Shown here piece by piece: positions 23,730-35,218 of a stretch of DNA of 64,000 bases. Under the pieces are notes generated by a model. The model saw only the letters and a program-made list of their open reading frames with translations, did not search any database and was not told where the DNA came from. This DNA comes from Luteimonas huabeiensis HB2 (GTDB lineage: Bacteria; Pseudomonadota; Gammaproteobacteria; Xanthomonadales; Xanthomonadaceae), in the NCBI RefSeq assembly GCF_000559025.1, contig NZ_JAAN01000021.1:105345-169344 (forward strand). Reading direction: 5' to 3'. Position 1 is the first letter of the stretch, and each line of letters starts with the position of its first letter. The position numbers and the translations under genes are program-made.

Positions 23730-24851
23730 TCAACCGCGGCGCTCGATCACCCGGCCGATGCCTTCGCCGTCGATCGCGGCGACCGCCGCGTCCAGCGCGG
23801 CCCGGTCCACCCCGGCGGCGAAGCCGACGCGGAAATGCACCTCCCCGGCCGGCGTGCGCGAGGAATGGATGGAGCCGATGTTCAGCCGGTGGCGCTCGAA
23901 GGCGGCCAGCAGCGCCCGCAGCGAGCCGGGCCGGTCCTCGGGCAGGTACACCGCCAGCGCCACCGGATCGGCCAGGTCGGCGAGCAGGTAGCCGACCCGC
24001 TCGTAGGTCCGGTTGCCCTCGGCCAGTGCGTCGGCGAAGGCCGCGCGCGAGGCGTCCAGCGCCTCGGCACGGAAGCGCGCCCGCGCCGCCTCGCCGCCGT
24101 CGGCCACCAGCGCCTGCAGCGTGCCCAGCTCGTCGCGCAGCGCCGCCAGCGCCGCCGGCACGTGCGGATTGCCGAACTGGATGTCCTCGTAGATCGCCGG
24201 GTTCAACGACAGCATGCGCGCGATCGTCGCCGCGTCCAGCTCGAAGGAGGCCGAGCGGAACGGCATCAGCCCGGCGAGCCCGCCGAGGTCGGCGGCGTGG
24301 CGGCGGATCGCCACGCCCTGGGCCAGGTGCAGCGCATGCACCTGCGCCTGCACCAGCGCCATCACCCGATCGTGGCGGCCCGGATCGGTGCGCACGCACT
24401 GCGCCTCCAGCGCCTCGGCGAGCCCGTCGAGCCAGCCTCGCCAGCGCGACAGCCGCGCCTCGCACAGCACCAGCACCCGCCCCTTCAGCGTCGGCGCCTT
24501 GGGCGGCGCGGTCATCGGGTGCAGGCCCGCCACCTCCGCGCGCGAGCGCAGCATGGCCGCCACCGGCGCCTCCTTGATCGAGGTGACGTCGAGCCACAGC
24601 CGTCCGGCCTCGCGCCCGCCCGCGGCCTCGCGCCAGGCGTCGACGATCCCGACGGTGCGGCGGATCGGTACCGAGAACAGCAGCACGTCGGCGCGCTCGA
24701 TCAGTTCGGCCTGCGTTCGCGAGGCGGGATCGGCCGGGTCGTGGCCCAGTACCTCCAGGCCCATGCGCGCGCGGAAGAACCCGGCCAGCCAGCGGCCGTA
24801 GGCGCCGCCGCTGCCGACGATGCCGATCGTCGGTCGCGCCGGAACGCTCAT
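23730..24851 (-). CDS. Prephenate dehydrogenase with C-terminal ACT domain
   Basis: 373 residues. GIVGSGGAYGRWLAGFF is the NAD-binding motif; GLHPMTAPP and the helical region with HALHLAQGVAIRRH (about 180) match TyrA-type dehydrogenases. Residues about 295-370 (AVYLPEDRPGSLRALL) form an ACT domain, expected to bind tyrosine for feedback inhibition. It makes 4-hydroxyphenylpyruvate for tyrosine synthesis. The ATG overlaps the pdxY stop by four bases. Confidence 0.85.
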   Translation of the reverse strand: MSVPARPTIGIVGSGGAYGRWLAGFFRARMGLEVLGHDPADPASRTQAELIERADVLLFSVPIRRTVGIVDAWREAAGGREAGRLWLDVTSIKEAPVAAMLRSRAEVAGLHPMTAPPKAPTLKGRVLVLCEARLSRWRGWLDGLAEALEAQCVRTDPGRHDRVMALVQAQVHALHLAQGVAIRRHAADLGGLAGLMPFRSASFELDAATIARMLSLNPAIYEDIQFGNPHVPAALAALRDELGTLQALVADGGEAARARFRAEALDASRAAFADALAEGNRTYERVGYLLADLADPVALAVYLPEDRPGSLRALLAAFERHRLNIGSIHSSRTPAGEVHFRVGFAAGVDRAALDAAVAAIDGEGIGRVIERRG

Positions 24852-25759
24852 GCCAGCCGTTGCGCCGGGAAGCGGCCGGGATCGGCCAGCGCGGCCGGCG
24901 CCGCGGCCTGCACGTCGAATTCCTCGTAGCCGGCGGCCAGCGTCGCCTCCAGCGCACCGTGCACCCCGGCCAGCGCGAACGACACCGCCTGCGGCAGCGC
25001 CTCGCCGCGCAGCGTCGCCGCGAGCGCCAGCGCCAGCAGCACGTCGCCGGTGCCGGCCACGTCCACCGGCAGGTACGGCGTCGTCCAGCGCCAGGCCGCC
25101 TCGCGTCCGACCAGCAGGGTCACCAGCCGCCCGGGCTCGCCGGCGACGCTGTGCGCCAGCACCCATTCGGGCCCGCGTTCCAGCAGCCGCCGCGCGGCGT
25201 CCAGCGCCTGCGCCTGCCCCAGCGCCGGACGCCCGCTCAGCCGGCCGAGCTCGAAGGCGTTCGGGGTCAGCAGCCAGGCGCGCGGCAGCAGGCGCTCGAC
25301 CAGGACCCGCTCCAGCCCGGGCTCGACGTAGGGGCCGGTGTGGGTATCGCCGATCACCGGGTCCAGCCAGTAGCGCAGCGCCGGCGCGGCGGGCAGCGTG
25401 GCCTCCAGCCAGTCGGCGAAGGCCTCGCCGTTGCCGACGGTGCCGAAGTAGCCCGAGACCAGCGCCCGCGCGCGCTGCGGCAGCCCGCGTTCGCCGGCGC
25501 CGCGCAGCAGGTCGGCCAGCCAGTCGGCGGGCAGCATGCGGCCGCGCAGGGTGTCGTAGAACGGCGTGTTGCTGAGCAGCGTGGTCGGGATCTCCGCCAC
25601 CCGCAGGCCGAGCGCGCGCAGCGGCGGCACGGCGGCGCTGTTGCCGGCGTGGCCGTAGACCAGCTGCGACTGCACCGAGACGACGTCGACCGGCGCCGGC
25701 CCGTCCGGGCGCTGCCGGCGGCCGTGCACCAGATGGCTGTCCTGGGGGGCTGGGTTCAT
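24848..25759 (-). CDS. pdxY: Pyridoxal kinase PdxY
   Basis: 303 residues of the ribokinase-like family. VVSVQSQLVYGHAGNSAAV near the N-terminus and LDPVIGDTHTGPYV are pyridoxal-kinase signatures; DVAGTGDVLLALALA holds the catalytic aspartate and anion hole (G-T-G-D). It phosphorylates pyridoxal to PLP in salvage. Overlaps the prephenate dehydrogenase start. Confidence 0.92.
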   Translation of the reverse strand: MNPAPQDSHLVHGRRQRPDGPAPVDVVSVQSQLVYGHAGNSAAVPPLRALGLRVAEIPTTLLSNTPFYDTLRGRMLPADWLADLLRGAGERGLPQRARALVSGYFGTVGNGEAFADWLEATLPAAPALRYWLDPVIGDTHTGPYVEPGLERVLVERLLPRAWLLTPNAFELGRLSGRPALGQAQALDAARRLLERGPEWVLAHSVAGEPGRLVTLLVGREAAWRWTTPYLPVDVAGTGDVLLALALAATLRGEALPQAVSFALAGVHGALEATLAAGYEEFDVQAAAPAALADPGRFPAQRLA

Positions 25760-25802
25760 CGCGGCATTCTACGGCCCGCCCCGCGGGTCGCGCCGCGCGT
25801 GG

Positions 25803-26936
25803 TCAAGATGTCATCCGGTCCCAGAAGCTGCGCACCCCGTCCACGAAGGTGCTCGATCGCGGCGAATGCCGTCGCGCGCCGTCGCCGACGAAGGTCGCCT
25901 CGAACTTCTCCAGCAGCTCGCGCTGCTCGGGCGTGAGGTTGACCGGGGTCTCCACCACGACCTTGCAGTACAGATCGCCGCGGTGGCGGCTGCGCACCGA
26001 CTTGACCCCCTTGTCGCGGAGCCGGAACACGCGCCCGCTCTGGGTCTCGGCGGGCACCCGGATCTCCGCCTCGCCGTCGAGCGTGGGCACCCGCACCACG
26101 TCGCCGAGCGCGGCCTGCGAGATGCGGATCGGCACCTCGCAGTGCAGGTCGTCGCCGTCGCGCACGAAGATGTCGTGCGGGCGCACGCGGATCTCGACGT
26201 ACAGGTCGCCGGGCGGGGCGCCGGCGGGCCCGGCCTCGCCCTCGCCGGCCAGGCGGATGCGGTCGCCGTTGTCCACGCCGGCGGGGATCTTCACCGAGAG
26301 GATCTTCTCTTCCTCGACGCGACCGGCGCCGTGGCAGGTCTTGCACGGGTTGACGATGGCCTGCCCGCGCCCGCCGCAGTGCGGGCAGGTCTGCTGCATG
26401 GTGAAGATGCCGCGCTGCATGCGGACCTGGCCGCGGCCGTGGCAGGTGCCGCAGGTCTCGATGCGCCCGTCCTCGGAGCCGTTGCCGTCGCAACTGCGGC
26501 AGGTGGTCAGCGTCGGCACCTCGATCTGCTTCTCGGCGCCGGCCACCGCCTCGCGCAGGTCCAGCTCCATCACGTAGCCGACGTCGGCCCCGCGCCTCGG
26601 GCCGCCGCGCGAACCGCCGCCGAAGATGTTGCCGAAGATGTCGCCGAAGATGTCGCCCATGTCCGGGCCGCCGAAGCCGCCCGGGCCGGCGTTGCCGCCG
26701 CCCATGCCGTGCTCGAAGGCTGCGTGCCCGTACTGGTCGTACATCCGCCGCTTGCCGCCGTCGGACAGGACCTCGTAGGCCTCCTTGCACTCCTTGAACG
26801 CGGCCTCCGCGGCGGCGTCGCCGGGGTTGCGGTCCGGGTGGTACTTCATCGCGCAGCGGCGGTAGGCCTTCTTCAGCTCATCCTCGCTGGCGCCGCGGGA
26901 CACGCCCAGGACTTCGTAGTAGTCGCGCTTGCTCAT
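25803..26936 (-). CDS. dnaJ: Chaperone protein DnaJ
   Basis: 377 residues. J domain with the HPD motif ([10 protein letters not shown], about residue 33), G/F-rich linker (about 75-110) and four CxxCxGxG zinc motifs ([32 protein letters not shown]), then the client-binding C-terminal domains. It delivers substrates to DnaK and stimulates its ATPase. Separated from dnaK by a 164-bp repeat element. Confidence 0.97.
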   Translation of the reverse strand: MSKRDYYEVLGVSRGASEDELKKAYRRCAMKYHPDRNPGDAAAEAAFKECKEAYEVLSDGGKRRMYDQYGHAAFEHGMGGGNAGPGGFGGPDMGDIFGDIFGNIFGGGSRGGPRRGADVGYVMELDLREAVAGAEKQIEVPTLTTCRSCDGNGSEDGRIETCGTCHGRGQVRMQRGIFTMQQTCPHCGGRGQAIVNPCKTCHGAGRVEEEKILSVKIPAGVDNGDRIRLAGEGEAGPAGAPPGDLYVEIRVRPHDIFVRDGDDLHCEVPIRISQAALGDVVRVPTLDGEAEIRVPAETQSGRVFRLRDKGVKSVRSRHRGDLYCKVVVETPVNLTPEQRELLEKFEATFVGDGARRHSPRSSTFVDGVRSFWDRMTS

Positions 26937-27100
26937 GCGGCGGCACTCGGGACTCGGGACTGGGGACCCAGGGAAACGAACAGCTTCAGGTACACGGCGT
27001 CAGGCTCCACGGCGGGGACGGGGATCGAACGGCCCGGAAACAGCGGAGACCCGGCGGGCTGCCCCGCCGGGTCCCCGAGTCCCGGGTCCCGGGTCCCGGC
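26937..27100. repeat. Inverted-repeat element between dnaK and dnaJ
   Basis: The gap starts with ACTCGGGACTCGGGACTGG and ends with GAGTCCCGGGTCCCGGGTCC, inverted and partly tandem copies of the same GGGACTC unit. A strong stem (GACCCGGCGGG with CCCGCCGGGTC) lies at 27048-27076. No ORF is convincing inside. The design recalls the arrays around the S23 gene in carAB. Confidence 0.65.
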
Positions 27101-29023
<1,923 letters not shown>

Positions 29024-29087
29024 GAGTGATTCCCTCTGGATCCCGTGATTCGTGTGATTGGGGGGCGGCGGGGCCGCCGATGCGGCC

Positions 29088-29116
29088 TATCTGGGGGCGC
29101 CGCGGGGGTGTTCAAG
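29088..29116 (-). promoter_or_regulatory. Heat-shock (sigma-32) promoter for dnaK
   Basis: Reading leftward, CTTGAA is followed after 14 bases by CCCCAGATA, close to the sigma-32 consensus CTTGAA and CCCCATNT. It lies 65 bases before the dnaK ATG. No CIRCE inverted repeat was seen nearby, although HrcA is encoded upstream. Confidence 0.75.
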
Positions 29117-29133
29117 CAGCCGCCGGCGCGGGC

Positions 29134-29673
29134 TCAGTCCTTGGCGACCACCACCAGCGCCGGGCGCAGCAGGCGGTCGTTGAGCAGGTAGCCCTTCTGG
29201 AACACCTGCACCACGTGACCCGGCGGCACGCCGTCGCCGTCGGCCTGGCTGATCGCCTGGTGGCGCTCGGGGTCGAACGGCTCGCCGACCGGATCGACCA
29301 CCCGCAGGCCGTGGTCCTCGGTCGCCTTCGTCAGCTGGCGATGGGTCAGCTCCAGGCCCTCGCGCAGCGGACCGGCCTCCGCGCCCGCGGCGGCCAGCCC
29401 GGCGTCGAGGCTGTCGAACACCGGCAGCAGGCTGCCGAGCAGGCGTTCGTTGGCGAAGCGGCGCGCGGCGTCCACCTCGCGCGCGAGGCGCTTGCGCTGG
29501 TTGTCGAGATCCGCGCGCTCGAGCAGGGACTGCGCGCGCAGTTGCTCCAGTTCCGCCTGCAGCAGCTGGACCTGTTCCTCCAGCAGCGCCTGCGGCGCGT
29601 CCTCGCCCTGCTCGGCCGCGGCCGGCTGCGCGCGCTCGTGATCGGGGGTGTCCTGTTGGCTTGCGTTGGTCAT
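29134..29673 (-). CDS. grpE: Nucleotide exchange factor GrpE
   Basis: 179 residues: a long N-terminal coiled coil (about 30-90) and the conserved beta domain with [11 protein letters not shown] and [28 protein letters not shown] residues split across the C-terminal third, ending ALVVVAKD. GrpE promotes ADP release from DnaK. It lies between hrcA and dnaK in the usual order. Confidence 0.95.
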   Translation of the reverse strand: MTNASQQDTPDHERAQPAAAEQGEDAPQALLEEQVQLLQAELEQLRAQSLLERADLDNQRKRLAREVDAARRFANERLLGSLLPVFDSLDAGLAAAGAEAGPLREGLELTHRQLTKATEDHGLRVVDPVGEPFDPERHQAISQADGDGVPPGHVVQVFQKGYLLNDRLLRPALVVVAKD

Positions 29674-29753
29674 TTCCGTTCCCGTGGCGGTCGTTCGGCC
29701 GCCGCTGGCCGCAGCAATGGGGCTGCCGCCCGGGGATTCAAGCCCGCGCCGGG

Positions 29754-30818
29754 CTACGTCGGGGCGACGCCGCCGCGCTCGATCGCCGCGCCCAGGACCT
29801 CGGCGGTGGCCTGCACGACCGGGATCACCCGCTCGTAGGCCATGCGCGTCGGGCCGATCACCCCCAGCACGCCCAGCACCTTGCCGTCCGCGGCATAGGG
29901 CGCGCTGACCACCGAGACCCCCTCCAGCGGCGCCAGCCCGGTCTCCTCGCCGATGAAGATGCGCACGCCCGGCGCGCTGACCGTGCGCTCGAGCAGCTGC
30001 AGGATCTCGCGCTTGCGCGAAAACGCCTCGAACAGGTCGCGCAGCCGGTCCAGGTCGGCCAGGTCCTGCACCCCGATCAGCCGGGTCTGCCCGGCCACCA
30101 CCATGTCGTCCTCGCCATCGGGCGCCAGCGCCTGCTCGGCCAGTTCCACCGTCTGCGCCAGCAGATTCTCCATCTCGTGACGCGCCACCCGCATCTCGGC
30201 CACCAGGGTGGCGCGGATGTCGGCCACCGAACGGCCGGCGAAGTGCGCGTTGAGATAGTTGGCGATGCGCTCCAGCTCGGAAGGTTCATAGGCGCGCCGG
30301 GTCTGGATCAGCCGGTTCTGCACCTCGTTGTCGGCGAAGACCAGGATCGCCATCACCCGCTGGCTGTCCACGGCGACGAAATCGATGTAGCGGAAGGCGA
30401 ACTGTTCGCGCCGCGGCACGCTGACCACGCCGACGAAGCGGGTCATCGCCGAGACCAGCTCCGAGGCGCTGCCCAGCAGCGACTGGGTGCCGCCGCCGGC
30501 GGCCAGCTGGCTGCGCAGGCGGCTCACGTCGTGTTCCGGCAGCGGCCGCAGCTGCAGCAGCGAATCCACGAACACCCGGTAGCCCTGCGCGGTCGGCACC
30601 CGTCCCGCCGAGGTGTGCGGGGCGGTCAGCAGCCCGCTGTCCTCCAGGTCGGCCAGGATGTTGCGGATCGTGGCCGGGCTGACGTCGAGCCCGGCATGCC
30701 GGGCCAGGGTCTGCGAGCCGACCGGCTCGCCGTCCTCGATGTGGCGGGCGATGAGCGTGCGCAGCAGATGGCGGGCGCGCGGATCGAGTTCTGACGAGGG
30801 CGGACCTTTGCGGCTCAT
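29754..30818 (-). CDS. hrcA: Heat-inducible transcription repressor HrcA
   Basis: 354 residues. Winged-helix N-terminus ([39 protein letters not shown]) followed by GAF-like ligand domain. HrcA represses class I heat-shock genes by binding CIRCE; no CIRCE copy was found in this cluster, so its targets (perhaps groESL) may be elsewhere. Divergent from recN. Confidence 0.95.
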   Translation of the reverse strand: MSRKGPPSSELDPRARHLLRTLIARHIEDGEPVGSQTLARHAGLDVSPATIRNILADLEDSGLLTAPHTSAGRVPTAQGYRVFVDSLLQLRPLPEHDVSRLRSQLAAGGGTQSLLGSASELVSAMTRFVGVVSVPRREQFAFRYIDFVAVDSQRVMAILVFADNEVQNRLIQTRRAYEPSELERIANYLNAHFAGRSVADIRATLVAEMRVARHEMENLLAQTVELAEQALAPDGEDDMVVAGQTRLIGVQDLADLDRLRDLFEAFSRKREILQLLERTVSAPGVRIFIGEETGLAPLEGVSVVSAPYAADGKVLGVLGVIGPTRMAYERVIPVVQATAEVLGAAIERGGVAPT

Positions 30819-30924
30819 GGCGCCGGTATAAGGCCCGGGCGCCCACCGCGCAAGCGCGTCTCAATTCCTGCGCCGGCGCCGGCCGATGGTTGGCCCGCTC
30901 CGCTGCGCCCTGCACAATTCCGCC

Positions 30925-32589
30925 ATGCTGACCCATCTCGCCCTGCGCAACTTCGCCGTCGCCACCGCCAGCGAGCTCGAATTCGGGCCCGGGCTGACGG
31001 TCATCTCCGGCGAGACCGGCGCCGGCAAGTCGCTGCTGGTCGACGCGCTCGGCTTCCTGTCCGGGCTGCGCGCCGACAGCGGCATGGTCCGCCACGGGGC
31101 CGACCGCGCCGAGCTGAACGCCACCTTCGACCTCGCCGACGCCCCCGCCGCGCGCGACTGGCTGCGCGAGGAGGAATTCGACGACGGCGACGCCTGCCAG
31201 CTGCGCCGCACCCTGCGCGCCGACGGCGGCTCCCGCGCCTGGATCAACGGGCGCCCGGCCACGCTGGGCCAGCTCGCCGCGCTGGCCGGCCACCTGGTGG
31301 AGATCCACGGCCAGCACGAGCACCAGGCCCTGCTCGCGCGGGGCTCCCAGCTCGCCCTGCTCGACGCCTACGGCCGCCACGCGGCGGCGCTGGAGGCGGT
31401 GGCCGCGCAGGCGCGCGCCTGGTCGGCGCTGCTGGCCGAGCGCGAGCGGCTGTCGGCGATCGGCGACCCGGCCGAGCGCCGGGACTGGCTCGCCCACCAG
31501 CTGCGCGAGCTGGAGCGCGAGCGGCTGGAGCCCGAGGCCCTGGCCGAACTGGACGCCGCGCACCGCCGCCAGGCCAATGCCGCCGGCCTGATCGCCGCCT
31601 GCGAGGGCGCGCTCGCGGCGCTGTCCGAGGACGACGCGCTGACCGCGCGCCTGCGCCGCATGCGCGGCGAGCTGACCCGCCTGCAGGGCGACGAGCCGCG
31701 CCTGGCCGAAGTGGACGCCATGCTGGAAGCCGCCTCGATCCAGCTCGACGAGGCGCAACTGCTGCTGCAGCGCGTGCGCGACGACCTGGAGATCGACCCG
31801 GAGCGCTTCGCCGAGCTGGAACGCAGCCTGGCCCGGGTGCAGGACCTCGCCCGCAAGCACCGGGTCGCGCCCGAGGCGCTGGCCGGGGTGCGCGATCGCC
31901 TGCAGGCGGAGCTGGAAGAACTCACCGGCGCCGACGAGCGCCTGCGTCGCCTGGAAGGCGACCTCGCCGCGGCGGCCGCGCGCTGGGGCGAGGCCGCCGC
32001 GGCGCTCAGCGCCGCCCGCGCCGACGCGGCCGCCCGCCTGTCGGCGGCGACCACCGGCCTGATCGGCGAACTGGGCATGGGCGGCGGCCGCTTCGAGATC
32101 GCGCTGGAACCGCAGCCGGCCGGGCGCCCGGACCCGCTGGGGGCCGAGCGGGTCGAGTTCCTGGTCGCCGCCAACGCCGGGCAGCCGCCGCGGCCGCTGC
32201 GCAAGGTCGCCTCCGGCGGCGAGCTGTCGCGCATCTCGCTGGCGATCGAGGTCGCCGCGCTCGGCCTGGACGCGGTGCCGACCATGGTGTTCGACGAGGT
32301 GGACTCGGGCATCGGCGGCGCGGTCGCCGACATCGTCGGCCAGCGCCTGCGCGCCCTCGGCGCCTCGCGCCAGGTGCTGTGCGTGACCCACCTGCCGCAG
32401 GTCGCCGCGCAGGGGCACGCGCACTACCGGGTCAGCAAGCAGGCCCGCGACGGCACCACCGAGAGCACCGTGACGCGGCTGGGCGCGCGCGAGCGCGAGG
32501 AAGAACTGGCGCGCATGCTGGGCGGCGTGGAAGTCAGCCGCGAGGCGCGCGCCGCCGCCAGGAAACTGCTCGCCGCGGCCTCCGGCTGA
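30925..32589 (+). CDS. recN: DNA repair protein RecN
   Basis: 554 residues of the SMC-like family. Walker A is SGETGAGKSLLVDAL; the middle is a long coiled coil (about 150-370); the signature ASGGELSRISLAIE and Walker B MVFDEVDSGIGG lie in the C-terminal part. RecN works early in double-strand-break repair, holding ends and sisters. The ATG at 30925 gives the family's MLTHLALRNFAV start. Confidence 0.96.
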   Translation: MLTHLALRNFAVATASELEFGPGLTVISGETGAGKSLLVDALGFLSGLRADSGMVRHGADRAELNATFDLADAPAARDWLREEEFDDGDACQLRRTLRADGGSRAWINGRPATLGQLAALAGHLVEIHGQHEHQALLARGSQLALLDAYGRHAAALEAVAAQARAWSALLAERERLSAIGDPAERRDWLAHQLRELERERLEPEALAELDAAHRRQANAAGLIAACEGALAALSEDDALTARLRRMRGELTRLQGDEPRLAEVDAMLEAASIQLDEAQLLLQRVRDDLEIDPERFAELERSLARVQDLARKHRVAPEALAGVRDRLQAELEELTGADERLRRLEGDLAAAAARWGEAAAALSAARADAAARLSAATTGLIGELGMGGGRFEIALEPQPAGRPDPLGAERVEFLVAANAGQPPRPLRKVASGGELSRISLAIEVAALGLDAVPTMVFDEVDSGIGGAVADIVGQRLRALGASRQVLCVTHLPQVAAQGHAHYRVSKQARDGTTESTVTRLGAREREEELARMLGGVEVSREARAAARKLLAAASG

Positions 32590-32720
32590 GCGCCGGCGGG
32601 CCGGTCGCGGACCCGGGCGCGGTGGGCGGCCGAAGCCGCCCGGGCCTTCGCGGCGCCCGAAGTCTCTTCATCCGGGGCAGCGGAAGCTTCGGCGCTGAAG
32701 GCCGAGCCGCCGATTTCCGC

Positions 32721-32889
32721 CTAGGAGCATGGGCGGTAGAAACGTTCGAGGCGAGAAGTCGCCTGCGCGAGGCCAGGTTATCGCCGCTTCGCCGGCCTGT
32801 AGCGGGGACTACAGGCCAAGAAGCGGCGGAAAGCTGGACCGCGCAGGCGGCTTCGCAGCCCGGACGGCTTCTGCCGCCCACGCTCCTAG
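32721..32889. repeat. 169-bp MITE-like palindromic element at the fur 3' end
   Basis: The ends are inverted repeats of 21 bp with two mismatches (CTAGGAGC[A]TGGGCGG... and its complement at 32869-32889). Inside are two more paired blocks: GAAGTCGCCTGCGCG with CGCGCAGGCGGCTTC, and CGCCGCTTC...GGCCTGTAG with CTACAGGCC..GAAGCGGCG. The whole element can fold into one long hairpin. Its right end supplies the fur stop codon. Confidence 0.8.
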
Positions 32890-33290
32890 CGCTTCTTGCG
32901 CACGTACAGCACCAGCGAATGGTCTTCCAGGTGGAAGCCGTGCTGCTCGGCGACCTCGTGCTGCAGGCGTTCGATTTCCGCGCTCTCGAATTCGATGATG
33001 CGCCCGGTGTCCACATCGACCATATGGTCGTGGTGGCCGCCGCGGTCGAGCTCGTACACCGCGTGGCCGCCCTCGAAGTTGTGCTTGAGCACCAGGCCCG
33101 CCGCCTCGAACTGGGTCAGCACGCGGTACACCGTGGCCAGGCCGATCTCGTCGCCCTGCTCCAGCAGCTGGCGGTAGATCTCTTCCGCCGTCATGTGGTG
33201 GTGGGGCGTCTTCTGTTCCAGCAGCTCGAGGATGCGCATGCGCGGGTGCGTGACCTTGAGGCCCGCCTTGCGCAGGTCGAGGGATTCCAT
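32886..33290 (-). CDS. fur: Ferric uptake regulator Fur
   Basis: 134 residues. N-terminal winged helix (LKVTHPRMRILELLE, GDEIGLATVYRVLTQFEAAG) and metal site HHDHMVDVDTG. Fur represses iron-uptake genes when Fe2+ is bound. GGAGA precedes the ATG. The usual C-terminal CxxC pair is absent; the protein ends LVLYVRKKR, as in Xanthomonas. Divergent from bamE, the known fur/omlA arrangement. Confidence 0.96.
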   Translation of the reverse strand: MESLDLRKAGLKVTHPRMRILELLEQKTPHHHMTAEEIYRQLLEQGDEIGLATVYRVLTQFEAAGLVLKHNFEGGHAVYELDRGGHHDHMVDVDTGRIIEFESAEIERLQHEVAEQHGFHLEDHSLVLYVRKKR

Positions 33291-33400
33291 CGTCGTCTCC
33301 AAATCAGTCGGCCTGTTGGCGCTGAACGCCGGCTGCCCGAACCGGTCGCGGCGGTCGCGGCGAGTGTATCATCGGCGCGTTCCCGACTTCCCGTGGCCCC

Positions 33401-33784
33401 ATGCGCAACGTCCTCGTCCCGCTCCTCGTCGCCGGCGTCCTCTCGGGCTGCGGCATCATCTACAAGCAGCCGATCTACCAGGGCAGCCTGGTGGCGCCGG
33501 ACGCCGTCGAGCAGCTGCAGCCGGGCATGACCAAGCAGCAGGTGCTGGGGCTGCTGGGCTCGCCCTCGATCGCCGACCCGTTCCACCAGCAGCGCTGGGA
33601 CTACACCGCCACCCAGCGCAACGACCGCCTGGGCCGGACCGAGATCAAGAACTTCACCCTCTGGTTCGAGAACGACGCCCTGGCCCGCTGGGAAGGCGAG
33701 TACTTCCCGAAGCAGGACGAGGAACTGGCCGCCGAGATGCGCAAGTTCGGCAACCTGCCGCGCGAGCGCGGCGCGCGCCGCTGA
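33401..33784 (+). CDS. bamE: Outer membrane assembly lipoprotein BamE (OmlA)
   Basis: 127 residues. Lipoprotein signal LLVAGVLSGC, then the BamE fold: YQGSLVAPDAVEQLQPGMTKQQV and LLGSPSIADPFHQQRWDY. It is part of the BAM complex that inserts outer-membrane beta-barrels. Divergently transcribed from fur across 110 bases. Confidence 0.95.
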   Translation: MRNVLVPLLVAGVLSGCGIIYKQPIYQGSLVAPDAVEQLQPGMTKQQVLGLLGSPSIADPFHQQRWDYTATQRNDRLGRTEIKNFTLWFENDALARWEGEYFPKQDEELAAEMRKFGNLPRERGARR

Positions 33785-33797
33785 TCGCGCGCGCCCC

Positions 33798-34067
33798 CTA
33801 GCGGCCGCGCGCGGCGGCGCGACGGCGCCGCGCCTCCTTCGGATCGGCCTGCAGCGGCCGCAGCAGTTCCAGGCGGTCGCCATCGGCCAGCACCGCCGAA
33901 GGCTCCACCCGTTCGCCGAACACCGCATAGCCGTCCACGCCGGCCATCGGCAGGCCGGAGGCCGCCAGCGCCTGCGCCACCGTGGCGCCCACGGGCAGCG
34001 CCACCACCGCCCGCTCGAACCTCCCCGGCCAGGCCAGGATCACCTCGACGCGGATCGTGCCGCTCAC
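33798..34067 (-). CDS. RnfH family ubiquitin-like protein
   Basis: 89 residues. IRVEVILAWPGRFERAVVALPVGATV, then GVDGYAVFGERV and LADGDRLELLRPLQADPKEARRRRA are typical of RnfH (UPF0125), a beta-grasp protein of unsettled function. GTG start overlaps the ratA stop by four bases, as in many gammaproteobacteria. Confidence 0.9.
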   Translation of the reverse strand: MSGTIRVEVILAWPGRFERAVVALPVGATVAQALAASGLPMAGVDGYAVFGERVEPSAVLADGDRLELLRPLQADPKEARRRRAAARGR

Positions 34068-34495
34068 GGCACCTCGCGGTCGGCCACGCGCACGAAGTCG
34101 TCCACCATCCGGTCCGCCAGGCCCTGGAAGCCGATCGTCAGCGCCGGCAGCAGCAGCCGGCTGCGCGGCTCGAAGTCCAGGGTCAGCGCGACCTTGCAGG
34201 CGTGCTCCTCCAGCGCATGGAACTCCCAGCGCCCGTCCAGCCGGCGGAACGGCCCATCGCGCAGGCGCATGTCGATCCGCTGCGGCGGGTGCAGCGTGTT
34301 CTCGGTGGTGAACCAGGTGCGCAGCGCGCCCAGCCCCAGGTCCAGCCGCGCCACCTGCCGGGTCGGCGTCGATTCGATCACCTCGGCGCGGTCGCACCAG
34401 GCGAAGCGCCGCGGATAGGCCTCGACATCGTGGACCAGCGCGAACATCCGCTCGGCGGAGTGCTCGACCAGGGCGCTGCGTTGGATCTTCGGCAT
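34064..34495 (-). CDS. ratA: RatA/COQ10-family START-domain protein
   Basis: 143 residues. [21 protein letters not shown] and [11 protein letters not shown] are the signature of this SRPBCC family, annotated either as RatA (inhibits 70S assembly in E. coli) or as a ubiquinone-binding COQ10 homologue. The pairing with rnfH and the divergent smpB is the conserved context. The sequence does not decide between the roles. Confidence 0.88.
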   Translation of the reverse strand: MPKIQRSALVEHSAERMFALVHDVEAYPRRFAWCDRAEVIESTPTRQVARLDLGLGALRTWFTTENTLHPPQRIDMRLRDGPFRRLDGRWEFHALEEHACKVALTLDFEPRSRLLLPALTIGFQGLADRMVDDFVRVADREVP

Positions 34496-34553
34496 GGGGC
34501 CTCGCGGTATGCGGGGTGTGTCCACGCCCGCCGGATTCGGGGACAATGCCCGG

Positions 34554-35045
34554 ATGGGCAAGCAAGCGGGTAAGGATAAGGCAAACGGCGGGACCATCGC
34601 GCTGAACAAGCGCGCGCGCCACGAATACCACCTCGAGCAGCGCTTCGAGGCCGGCCTCGCGCTGCAGGGCTGGGAGCTCAAGGCCATCCGCGCCGGCCGC
34701 GCCAACATCGGCGAGAGCTACGCCATCGTGCGCAAGGGCGAGATCTTCCTGTTCGGCGCGCAGATCACCCCGTTGATCTCCGCCTCCACCCACGTGGTGG
34801 CCGAGGCCCAGCGCACCCGCAAGCTGCTGCTGCACCGGCGCGAGATCGACCAGCTGATCGGCAAGGTCGAGCGCGACGGCTACACCCTTGTGCCCACCGC
34901 GCTCTACTGGAAAGGCAACAAGGTGAAGGCCGAGCTGGCGCTGGCCCGCGGCAAGCAGAAGCACGACAAGCGCGACGCCGAGCGCGAGCGCGACTGGAAC
35001 CGCGAGAAGCAGCGCGTGATGCGCCGGCACAACAAGGACGCGTAG
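34554..35045 (+). CDS. smpB: SsrA-binding protein SmpB
   Basis: 163 residues. OB-fold with [21 protein letters not shown] and [19 protein letters not shown] motif; C-terminal basic tail ([15 protein letters not shown]) that reaches the ribosomal decoding site. SmpB is the partner of tmRNA in ribosome rescue; ssrA lies 570 bases downstream. Confidence 0.96.
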   Translation: MGKQAGKDKANGGTIALNKRARHEYHLEQRFEAGLALQGWELKAIRAGRANIGESYAIVRKGEIFLFGAQITPLISASTHVVAEAQRTRKLLLHRREIDQLIGKVERDGYTLVPTALYWKGNKVKAELALARGKQKHDKRDAERERDWNREKQRVMRRHNKDA

Positions 35046-35087
35046 GGCGTATCGACGTTCGGCCTGCAGCGCCGAAGCTGGTCTTGC

Positions 35088-35218
35088 GCGCGCAAGCGGG
35101 ACCTGTCGTCCCTTCTCCCGCAAGCAGGCCCATACCGTCCCTTCTCCCGCAAGCGGGCCCATACCGTCCCTTCTCCTCTCCCGCAAGCGGGCCCATATCG
35201 TCCCTTCTCCCGCGCGCA
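35088..35218. repeat. 29-bp tandem repeat, three copies plus partials
   Basis: The unit GTCCCTTCTCCCGCAAGC followed by GGGCCCATACC repeats at 35108-35136, 35137-35165 and 35166-35199 (the last with five extra bases), with partial copies on both sides. Each unit contains CCCGCAAGCGGG, a small palindrome. Confidence 0.85.

Noticed and set aside
24851..25166. N-terminal extension of the prephenate dehydrogenase
   Set aside because: The extra residues lie antiparallel-free but inside pdxY in another frame and look like shadow coding; the ATG at 24851 gives the expected Rossmann start.
29024..30924. CIRCE operators for HrcA
   Set aside because: No TTAGCACTC-N9-GAGTGCTAA-like inverted repeat was found upstream of hrcA, grpE or dnaK.
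35108..35199. Possible CRISPR array
   Set aside because: The units are head-to-tail without spacers, so this is a plain tandem repeat. No cas genes are present.
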